From Gracilaria gracilis (lineage: Eukaryota > Rhodophyta > Florideophyceae > Gracilariales > Gracilariaceae), in contig JARGSG010000019.1 of NCBI GenBank assembly GCA_030374805.1, forward strand, positions 682,001 through 746,000: 64,000 bases of DNA, written 5' to 3'. Position 1 is the first letter of the stretch. Every line of letters begins with the position of its first letter. The notes below the pieces were generated by a model. That model was not told the origin of the DNA. It ran no database searches and worked only from the letters and a program-made list of their open reading frames with translations. The translations under genes and the position numbers were made by a program. Of the stretch, positions 56,401-64,000 are shown piece after piece.

Positions 56401-57630
56401 TGGTTCTATGACACCTTCACGGAGCATTCTCTCGACCTCATTGAGCTCAACCTCCCGGGCTTTTGGACCTGCACGGTAAGGCTGCTGGTAAATGGGTTTC
56501 CAGCCAGGCACCATATCAATACAGTGCTCTGTAGCCTCAATTTGGCCCAACCGGCCCGACCACATGGGTTCAAATTCTTCTAAGAGACTGAGGATCCGGT
56601 CTCGGAGAGCCTGGTTCTCCGCACCGATCTGGACTTCCTCTCTCCAATTCCGGACTGGGTCCAGTTCCATAGTCTTTTCCTGATCTGCGACCTTAAAGGT
56701 ATTGGCGATCTTCTGTTCCATTTTGGTGTTTGTCGATAACGGGGGCGCATATGCAGGGTATGGCGCATCTGTTCCTCCCCCTTCCTTAGAGGTGGCGACC
56801 TCGCCCAACCTACTAGGTGAGACCGTGAAAACCCCTTGTGGTGCCAGCAATGCTATTCCAATAGTGCTATTCTTGGGTAACTTAACAATGTGATTGCTAA
56901 AGTTACTCAAGTACACCTTGAAGGATTGATTAGGGATGTTGTCGATAATCCCGTTTGCCATCAAAGCGAGATGTCTTTCTGCCAACCTAGGATGGTTCTG
57001 TAGCATTACCAATCCTGGAACTGCGCATGAGACATTCACTAGCATTTGGGTCATAGCCGGAATTGAAACCAATCTGGTGAGCCGTATTTTGTTTGAAACC
57101 GTTTCGGTGGGTATATTGGACCTCGGCTTCTCACGCCAACCATTTTTGGTCTGCGTATTACCCAGTATGGCAATAAGACCACCTTGACGGAGAGCGACCG
57201 TTCCGGACCCTGGCAAAATTGCCTTGACATGTCTGTCAATAAAGTTGGTCCCGAGGATACAGTCTGTCGCCAGACGATCCACCACAAAGAAATTGAGCTT
57301 CACCTTCAAGGTTCCAAGTTGTACCACAGTGGTCAACATTTCTCTCAGGTGCAGTGGGCGCTCGTTGGCGTCCACCAGCGGGTTCATAGTCGGGGCAGGT
57401 CGAATGTTCCGCAAGACCGCATCGGGTATGACGCGAGCGTTTAGCACATTCGGACCGGCGCCGGTATCGAGTACACACGCAACGGGAACCTGTAGGTAAT
57501 TGAGAAAGCTTACTGAAGCATTAATTTTATAGTTATTGTACTTCATTAGCCACAACACATTGGGTACATCTGATTCTTCTTTTTCCACCATTAAGGTTTC
57601 CCGTTCCGGTATCGACGGGCCTTCCAATTC
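53500..57630 (-). pseudogene. pol region of the Ty3/gypsy element (PR-RT-RH-IN-chromodomain)
   Basis: Protease ACVLDTGAGPNVLNA (about 57.46 kb). RT with TLDANCGYWQVPI and the catalytic LVYIDDVIIYS (about 56.03 kb). RNase H with LDTDASDAQIGCCL (about 55.57 kb). Integrase zinc region (HYPRISVHPGG ... CESC, about 54.8 kb) and core (FVAIDLLGPLPK; LTDNGSN; HPQTNGQVERFNR) at about 54.3-54.7 kb. The C terminus ends FPVERLVGHRRT, the start of a chromodomain, which in chromoviruses directs integration to marked chromatin. The domain order is that of Ty3/gypsy. Broken overall. Confidence 0.9.
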
Positions 57631-57649
57631 ACGGTTAGGGGTGGCCCCT

Positions 57650-59820
57650 ACGATAACCGTTCGGTGTTTTCCTGCTCCTCCTGAGCGGGACTGTCCTTCT
57701 CCAAGATTGGTGTTTCCTCGACGAGATGAACCTGAGATGGTGATGGTTGAGCGTGTACCCTCTTTCCAGATCCATATAGGTTACGGTGGTTTTGCTGCCT
57801 GGCACTGATCAGATGTTCGCGCACCCCTGAGGGTATTTTGTCACATCTGTTCGCCGGATGGTCTGGCGATAAACAGAGCCAGCAGACCAATCCACCTGTC
57901 TGAGGATCACGCATTGCCATAGAGGTAGGTCGGGTAACCGGATTGGTCGGTGCTGTAGCATATGAAGATACTTGCGAACCACCCGTTGAGGTTTGCTGAC
58001 TGCTCGCCGCACTTGGTGGCGACCTTACCGAGGTTGGTGGTACTGTCGACGACCAATTACCAATAGAGGTGGCTCGTGTCTGAGCCTGCGGCGCAGTCAC
58101 GAGATGAACCGCCATCCCGGTTGGTACGCGAATGAGCGAATCACCCTCTGAGGTAGTGCTTTCTTCTAGCTCCAATACTGACCGTTTCGGTTTATCCTTT
58201 GAGGTATGGGACGCCGACGGCTTCTTTCCGTGACGGAGAGTGTCGACTAGTCCCTGGGCATAACGGGCAAGCCCATTATAGTCCACCTTACGGTTGCTCG
58301 CCAGGTAGTTACGTACCTGCGAACGGATCGCTTTGTCGACATTGTCGGTGAAAAGTGACTTTAACCTACTAGTGGTAAAGACATTACCGCATCGGGTGGC
58401 CAGATTCCAAAGGCCCAACGAGAATTCCATTTCGGTTTGGCTGGAGCGCTGGCGATATGCCTGCACCTCAGCGTAACCTTCCTGGGTAACCTCATCGGTA
58501 GCGTAAGTTTCCAACATGAGATTAACCACTTCTGGGTACGTCTCTAACATCTCTGTCCCCTCTTCATCAACCGCCAGGGTATTTCCACGGAGCCTGCCTT
58601 GCAGCAAGTGGTAAGCTTGACCTTTAAAGTAAAACTAGAATAACCACATGGCAGCACCTTCGGAAAAACCATTTTGGTCGCATGCAATCTTGAACTTCTG
58701 TAGAAACTCAATTACCGCAATGGGATCATCACCTGTGAAGGTAGTATCACCCATCTGGAAGCTGAGCTTCTTGTGGTGCTTGGTGATCTTCTGCGCAACC
58801 TCTTGGGTGTAAGCAGAGGAGCGGTTTCTCAACCGATATGACCTATAATCAACCGCTTTGGTGAACATATCGTTCAGCGGCTGACGCACCTCTATGGTTG
58901 TATCGGTGTCCGAATCCGAGTCGGACGACTCGTACCGTTTCTTCTTACCTTTCCGGCTTCTCTTTGACGACTTCTTCGCCAACCTGTTTGGTTTCTTCTT
59001 GCGTCTACCTTTACAGTCATCATCCGACGATGAACCAGTATCGGTATCGGAGCTCGAGGAATCGGGGTCAGAGTCGTAGCCGCGATTCTTTCCCTTTTTC
59101 CTCCTCCTTTCTTTACCCTTGCGGTTTCTTCTTCGTCGCCCCTCTTCTGGGTCAGACGAATCGTCCTCAGGTCCACCAGTCTTGCTGTCCTTTCCAACGT
59201 TACCTCCAATGGGTGGCAAGTACACGTCTCGAGGGCCCATCTCTATATGGCCCGCTTGACCTTGCCTTAAACATTGTAGGTACGCACTATCGGCCGGAAT
59301 TGGCTTGATTGGTGCGGAAGAACCGGCAGGGATTCCTTGTGGTATGCGAGTAACCATATTCACCCCAGGGGTTTTTGTTTCTGCCATTCCTTCGGAAACC
59401 CAAAGGTCTTGAACCACTTGGTAGATATGCTCTCGGGCACTCGTTAAAAGGTATGTTTCAACCAATTTAGGTATGGCTTGAGAGAGCTCGTGCACGGCTC
59501 GATCAACCACCAAGCGAGTAACAGCGTCCATGTCCATTGAGGTCATAGCTTCATTAACCGTAGCGGTAAAAAGACCTTTCGCTCGATCTTCCAATTGGGG
59601 CCAAAGGTCCTCAACCGTTGTCTGCAATTCCTTAGTAGGTTCAGGAGCCAACGGTGGCTGAGTGCCCGTATCCTTTGAGGTTCCGGCCCGAGGTTGCCGA
59701 AGCAGCTCCTCGGGATTATCCAGAATGGTTTTAGCGGCCGAAGCCGCACCAGAACCCTTGTGGCTAGGTAGCGCGCTAGAGCCACGAGGAATCCTTGTAG
59801 GTCTTTCCATAGCGACCAAT
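57650..59820 (-). pseudogene. gag region of the Ty3/gypsy element
   Basis: Structural (capsid/nucleocapsid) coding region. The N-terminal part is followed by a Ser/Asp- and Lys/Arg-rich stretch (SDPDSSSSDTDTGSSSDDDC; KKPNRLAKKSSKRSRKGKKK), then capsid-like helical sequence with EMEFSLGLWNLATRCG. Near 57,845-57,890 is a CCHC zinc knuckle, CWLCLSPDHPANRC, for RNA packaging. Pol follows downstream on the same strand. Part of an element that is broken overall. Confidence 0.85.
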
Positions 59821-59957
59821 AGTGGTATCCAATTGCTTCGCGAGTATTCCTACGAAACCAAATAGGTGTGTGAACTTCCAGAATCCTTTCGAATGTCTTC
59901 TGCTCACCAGTAAAAGTACGACAAAAACCAAGAAACTTCTAAGTCGGGAGATCAAAA

Positions 59958-60457
59958 TGTCGTACAAGTACCGATAAGGTGTGGGGTCCGCCTGGTAGAG
60001 GGAGCGCGCGAGGGCTCAACCTAAAGGGGAAAAACACACAACCAATATGGTAGTAGGGCACCTGAAACCCGCAGGGGCAAACGTCGCGGCAACTAGTCTA
60101 GACCGTGTAGGTGTACGGTTGTAGACGTCGACGCGCGGTAAAACCTGAAAAGTAATAGAGTATCAAGTGACCAAGATGGTAGAGTTACTGCCCTAGTGGT
60201 GCCTGACTTTACAATACCCAAGGGGGAAGGCGAGGTGCACCGTAATATATACAAGGTGCACCGACGCCGATCTCCCATGCGGGCATGACGTCATCGGCTG
60301 TGCCCATGACCTACTGTCATGGGCCAGCAATGCTAAACTATCCTAGACTATAAATTAGAAATTAGAAATTATAAAATACAGAATACCAATTGGGTACAGT
60401 GCAGCCAGCAAGGCACACCAGTAGGCCCACGTGGCACCAACCCATTAAGGTCTCATT
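59958..60457 (-). repeat. 5' LTR, main part
   Basis: It matches 50,676-51,172 with about 11 substitutions and a small length-variable patch near its AT-rich stretch. It stops abruptly in GGTCTCATT; the missing ATTGTACTACA end is found at 62,332-62,342, on the far side of the inserted Harbinger-type element. Confidence 0.95.
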
Positions 60458-62331
60458 AGATCTTTAATCCTGTTAGTCAGTACCTGTGCAGTACCTACAA
60501 GCCGCGTAGTAGTCTGTAAACTGTGTGAATGCTCAGGGAGCGCGAAGAAACTCACAGAATTTGCAAACTGTAATCAACCGCGCACACCAGATTCATTTAC
60601 GTATCAGAATGCCAACATGTATAAAGACATAGTAACTACGTAATCCCTACTCAAAGGGTTCCAAAAATGGATCAACAGTAGCGTCATCAGGCGCAGCACC
60701 TCCAAACTCAGTGTCTAATCGCATTCGCTTTTTCTCCCGATATCGCTGCTGTGTACGCTTGCGCTTACTGACAATTTGCTCGCCTATATGCCGTAGTCGG
60801 TTCTTGATCTTTTGGTAGTGTTCACCATCAGCAGCACGTAGTGGGTGCCACCTAATGTGAAAGTTTGTTAGAGCAGTAGCAAATTCGAAAAAGCGATCAT
60901 AGATCTTTTCACTCCACCTCCATTTGACGGCAAATAATGTCCACAAAGACGTTAGGCGCCCAAACCAGTTTTCAACAATCACTCGATCTGACGAGACCAG
61001 TCGATTTCTGTGTGTCTGTTCGGTTGTAAGCAAACCGTTTGGGGGCCTTCTCGTAGGATGTATCAGCCGCACTCGATGCTCACCTCTCTGATAACCTTTG
61101 TCGGCTAGAACCGCCCACTGGTTTGGGTACTGTTCAGATAATTCTCCAATGTCAGGGATATCTTTTTCAGCGCTTGTCTTTTGAAGTGCAGCTGCATGAA
61201 ACGCATGGTTCCAAAAGAAGAGATCAATATCCGCTTTCGAACCAGGATGATGATCAGTAAATTTTACCTCTAGCCCGTTGGATAAAACAGACACCTCGGT
61301 TTTATAGCCATATAGCTTGTGCTTTCCACTGTAGTAAACCTTTCCTTGTTCAATATTGCCAGACGGCCGGTTGCTCTGATGGAAAAACACGTCTGTGGCG
61401 TAGCGAGCAAATTTAAAGTTCTTGAAGGTGTTCTCATTTTTAATCATCTTCCCAAACTCGCATTTGCTATCCATATCAAAGACGTAGCTTTTGCAAAGCG
61501 GTTCGGCAATCATAAGGACAAATTTGGTAATCATGCGTTCGAAAGTTGGGCCTTTGATATGGAACATACGACCAAGAAAGTCCCATTGTCCACCATGTTT
61601 AAAGACTGTTAAAGTCATAAAGAGAATATCCTATGGACTGTTTTGATAGCGCCGTCTTCTGCCAGTGTTCCAGGTGTGACGGAAGAGGCCTTTAACAGAA
61701 TTCTACAGTCAAAAGAATTCTGTTGAGCTGAAATTTGTCATTCGGAGAATGGTACCAGACCCTCTATTCTGAAAAAAGGAATCAAACACGGGGCAATTAG
61801 AGTCACATTCTTTATTGGTATCCGACACATCCGGTTCAGCGTTAAATTTGTTTAGTTCTTCTTTACGATTGATACGGGCCTCGGTGAGTAATTCCAAGGC
61901 CGTTTTGGTGTCCTGTGATGTGAGGGTGGGTTGTTGGGGCATGTTGCGATCTTGAGTGTCGAGAACGGGCGCAAAAGTTGAAAGTATCAGAAAGTACGGT
62001 ACTTGATCTACAGAGAAGGTTTATATCAACTGTTCTAAGCAAAGCGGCTGACTTGAGCTTACAAAGGCAAGACTAGGCAACTACTCAAAAACTCGGTGAT
62101 TGTACAATTTACAGTTACCTTTGTGTATTCTAGTAGTAGCTACACATTTATGGCGATACATGCTAGAAGACTGACTTTATATGACTGTGTTGCGTAGTTC
62201 ATGGCAATGAAAAGCTTTTAATGTAGTCCGCAACAAACAGCGTCGATATTATACTTTTTGATAGATCATATAGGGTTTATAGTGTAACAGTCGTTATGTG
62301 TATGTCAGGTCACTAACTACGTGGAAGGTCT
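60458..62331 (-). mobile_element. Harbinger/ISL2EU-type DNA transposon inserted in the LTR
   Basis: 1,874 bp inserted in the 5' LTR of the Ty3/gypsy element. The 3-bp target duplication ATT lies at 60,455-60,457 and 62,332-62,334. The termini are imperfect inverted repeats: AGATCTTTAATCC on the left against AGACCTTCCACG on the right (reverse complement), with a shared GTTAGT about 15 bases in. It contains one transposase frame (61,942-60,647). It must be younger than the retroelement insertion. The 3-bp duplication fits PIF/Harbinger better than classical ISL2EU (2 bp). Confidence 0.88.
60647..61942 (-). pseudogene. Harbinger/DDE_Tnp_4-type transposase with three clustered stops
   Basis: One frame of 432 codons from MPQQPTLTSQ (61,942) to FLEPFE (60,650). 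Three stops fall within 27 codons: TGA 61,709-61,711, TAG 61,703-61,705, TAG 61,631-61,633. The sequence between them (KGLFRHTWNTGRRRRY) still looks like transposase. The downstream 323 codons are uninterrupted: FKHGGQWDFLGRMFHIKGPT, FARYATDVFFHQSNRPSG (first Asp), KHKLYGYKTEVSVLSNGLEV, DHHPGSKADIDLF, WAVLADKGYQRG (second Asp), SSDRVIVENWFGRLTSLW (Glu), YDRFFEFATALTNFHI. So the DDE triad is intact and decay is recent and local. The tail is basic (KRKRTQQRYREKKRMR). Confidence 0.88.
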
Positions 62332-62334
62332 ATT

Positions 62335-62342
62335 GTACTACA
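62335..62342 (-). repeat. 5' LTR, terminal bases beyond the inserted transposon
   Basis: GTACTACA, preceded by the duplicated ATT at 62,332-62,334, is the missing LTR end. It is followed at once by CTCAC (62,343-62,347), the right-hand target duplication of the whole Ty3/gypsy element. Confidence 0.9.
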
Positions 62343-62347
62343 CTCAC

Positions 62348-63100
62348 AAAAAGCTCATAAAACAATAACAAAAATACAGCAAAAACAAGCGAAAGAGGCG
62401 GGAGAAGAGATGCTGTAGCACAAAATACATGGTTCTGGGGTGGCAGTGGCTCTCAGATAGATGCAAAGCAATGTCCGAGAGCAGCGGTGCGTCGAGAGAT
62501 ACTGAGAATAGAATGACAGGGTTCTGGAGCGAATCAAAAAATTCTGGAGCGCTAGCGGCGCGACCAAAAATGCTAAAGACCGAAGGAAGGTGGGCCTTAA
62601 AGCGGAGAGAAAGATGTTAGAACTGCAGCGGCGTGACGAGAAACGCATACGAAGGTGAGTCTTCAAGCGAGTAAAAGGATCCGGGAGCAGTTGCGGCGCG
62701 ACAAAGAACTCAGATAAACGATTAGAAACAGCGCTGCGACGGGAGATGCTGGGAAAGAAACGGTGGGCTTCTGCATCTACAGCAACACAACTTTAGAGTC
62801 AGAAGCACAAACTCCAGCGTTCTGGAGCAGCGGTGCAGCGGAGGAAGCAGACGCACAAACACCACAGTTTTGGAGCATCAATGCAGCGGGAGAGGCAGAA
62901 GCCCGAACTCCAAAGTCCGGTAGCAGTGGCCCAACGGCAAAAGCAGGAAAAGGGAACGCCAGAGTCCTAGAGAGGTAGCTGCTGAGAGAGAAATGGCAAA
63001 CTGTTGAGGCGGCAGTGGTAGAATGGGAGAGGCTGAAACGGCAGCTGTTGTACAGGGGCGCCGCGATCAAGGATGCACAGTAAAGGTTGGAACCTAAAGA
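62348..63100 (+). pseudogene. Decayed coiled-coil coding sequence with 48-bp tandem repeats
   Basis: Plus-strand frames are full of charged heptad-like sequence: LELQRRDEKRIRR near 62,615-62,655, RKQTHKHHSFGASMQRERQK near 62,840-62,900, and EKWQTVEAAVVEWERLKRQL near 62,990-63,050 before a stop. The frame is broken in several places. Similar Arg/Glu-rich coiled coils end DUF6818-like proteins and some transposases, but I cannot name this one. Confidence 0.4.
62802..62993 (+). repeat. 48-bp tandem repeat, four units
   Basis: Units start at 62,802, 62,850, 62,898 and 62,946. The first three share GAAGC(A/C)C(A/G)AAC.CCA and a Gly/Ala/Glu-coding end, and the fourth is degraded. Each unit encodes 16 residues in any frame: EAQTPAFWSSGAAEEA, DAQTPQFWSINAAGEA and EARTPKSGSSGPTAKA in one, and a Lys/Gln/Arg-rich coiled-coil phase in another. 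The coiled-coil phase was probably the original one. Confidence 0.65.
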
Positions 63101-64000
63101 ACAGAGCAGTGGAATGGTCATTGTGGTTGGGTGGAGAGCACGGGCACAGCTAAGATGTTGCAATCAGTCGGGCTTGGTTGATTCGGATTTTGAAAAGTGC
63201 GCGCCAAGTGGCGAAGCCTCTGGAACCGTTCCTAAAAGGTTCAAATTTGACACCTTTTCAACACTTTGCCTTTGTATAAAAAACGAGCACTTTGTAACCT
63301 CCAAAGACCCTCGCAATCGCTCTCTAGCCGTCTTTACCATGTAGAAGCTGACCCTTAAAACTCATTCACAAAAAACACGTCTTCCACACGGTGTATACCT
63401 TCCGGCGCCGCAGTCGTTTTGTAGAGCCCAAAAGGGGTCGGCTGTGGACAAATTGCCAAACTCACAACATCACGAACCACGCCTTCCCAGTACTTCGAAG
63501 GCGGCCTGGGCCGCATGCAGAAGGGTTGAAGAGAAGTTGTTAGAGCAGCGTGTAAGAAATTTTCCACGCCTTCTCTTGACACTACGCAAACAATTTTTGG
63601 GCACCTTTGTTTGGTAGACATGTAATTGCTTTTTCAGCCGCTTTTCTTTCTTTTCTTGCTGGCTCTTTATTCTTTGCTGTTGAAATTTCAGCTTCGCTTC
63701 TTCTTTCGTTCCCCTCTCCGCCTATCTACGTCCAGCTTGAACGGCTGCATGTCGCTGGTTTTCTTCTTTCTTCGTTGCTTTGCTATTATATTCTTATATC
63801 ATGCTACCGACTGTTCTAAGCTTCACCGGGGTCCCGCAGTCATACGGCACTGACTTTGGTTTGATGAAACCACTTTCCAAAAGTTCCTTCTCCGACTTGA
63901 GAAGAGTTATTTTATTCATCAGGTTGTTGTAAGCCGTTACTGCGTTTTGGAAAAGCACAGACATGTGCTGTATTTTTCCTGGCTCAATGAGAGCGCCTTC
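63101..64000. other. Unassigned interval
   Basis: No recognisable gene. A minus-strand stretch at 63,355-63,621 (IVCVVSREGVENFLHAALTT) and a hydrophobic plus-strand one at 63,607-63,819 overlap nothing I can identify. Confidence 0.3.

Larger units (their letters stand above)
51233..59867. repeat. Dispersed ACC-N5-GGT palindrome array
   Basis: About 61 exact copies read by eye between the LTRs. Tail: 51233, 51255, 51338, 51372, 51446, 51491, 51739, 51855, 52039, 52202, 52253, 52297, 52348, 52431, 52475, 52556, 52611, 52666, 52721, 52897, 52935, 53017, 53165, 53186, 53286. Coding region, examples: 53578, 53839, 54026, 54421, 55159, 55402, 55695, 56467, 56808, 57068, 57098, 57302, 57323, 57587, 57937, 58489, 58668, 58852, 58888, 58982, 59115, 59857. 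Chance expectation is about 2. Spacers of 6 (about 23) and 4 (about 10) are also above chance, and the five-base spacer dominates. Confidence 0.85.
50676..62342 (-). mobile_element. Ty3/gypsy chromodomain LTR retrotransposon, split by a DNA transposon
   Basis: Flanked by the 5-bp duplication CTCAC (50,671-50,675 and 62,343-62,347). 3' LTR 50,676-51,183; 5' LTR 59,958-60,457 plus its last bases at 62,335-62,342, the two parts separated by a Harbinger-type insertion. Minus-strand interior: gag about 57.65-59.8 kb, protease, RT, RNase H and integrase about 54.3-57.6 kb, chromodomain-like end about 53.5 kb, and a 2.3-kb non-coding tail. The LTRs are about 97% identical by eye, so it is fairly young. 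It is nearly whole but broken, with about four breaks in gag-pol. It carries a dense ACC-N5-GGT motif array. Confidence 0.95.

Noticed and set aside
53807-58012. Several 60-140-codon plus-strand frames opposite gag-pol
   Set aside because: They are antisense shadows of the minus-strand gag-pol sequence.
60647-61942. Reassigned TGA/TAG codons (variant genetic code) as explanation for in-frame stops
   Set aside because: TAA stops also interrupt homologous frames elsewhere (for example in the Tc1 copy), and the frames show shifts as well, so ordinary decay is simpler.

Overview
The window reads as eukaryotic nuclear DNA that is almost entirely transposon-derived. I find no intact host gene. The only recognisable host coding sequence is the 3' end of an adenosine kinase gene, and it is damaged. 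There are no rRNA or tRNA genes, operons or CRISPR arrays that I can support. The transposon families (a Harbinger-type transposase beside a DUF6818 Myb-like protein, pogo-like DDE_1 elements, Tc1 elements, Ulp1-bearing MULEs, chromodomain Ty3/gypsy elements) remind me of oomycete and red algal genomes. That is inference from memory, and the sequence does not settle the organism.

Layout. 1-1741: Tc1 element (minus strand) holding a solo LTR with a 5-bp target duplication. 2.7-4.44 kb: decayed Harbinger-type transposase converging tail-to-tail on a DUF6818-like ORF. 5.2-6.1 kb: pogo-like transposase, N half. 6.2-8.5 kb: LINE with endonuclease and RT. 11.4-12.3 kb: adenosine kinase remnant next to a hAT transposase end. 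12.9-14.4 kb: 3' half of a related LINE with RNase H. 14.45-15.56 kb: pogo-like transposase, C half. 17.06-17.48 kb: another RNase H scrap. About 17.95-25.8 kb: an old Ty3/gypsy fossil. 27-30.2 kb: a minus-strand LINE of the same family. 32.3-37.4 kb: a heavily decayed retroelement with an RT-like stretch. 40.0-45.2 kb (minus) and 45.9-50.6 kb (plus): two MULEs of one family, head to head. 50,676-62,342: a younger Ty3/gypsy element with CTCAC target duplications, whose 5' LTR is split by a later 1.87-kb Harbinger-type element. 62.4-63.1 kb: decayed coiled-coil coding sequence with a 48-bp tandem repeat.

The most striking signal is inside the younger Ty3/gypsy element. The 11-bp palindrome ACC-N5-GGT recurs about 60 times between its LTRs, against about 2 expected by chance. 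It occurs in gag, in pol and in the 2.3-kb non-coding tail alike, and it is absent or rare in neighbouring elements. It looks like a dense array of binding sites for a dimeric DNA-binding protein, comparable in principle to Su(Hw) arrays in Drosophila gypsy or VANC motifs in VANDAL elements. I do not know a described case with this motif.
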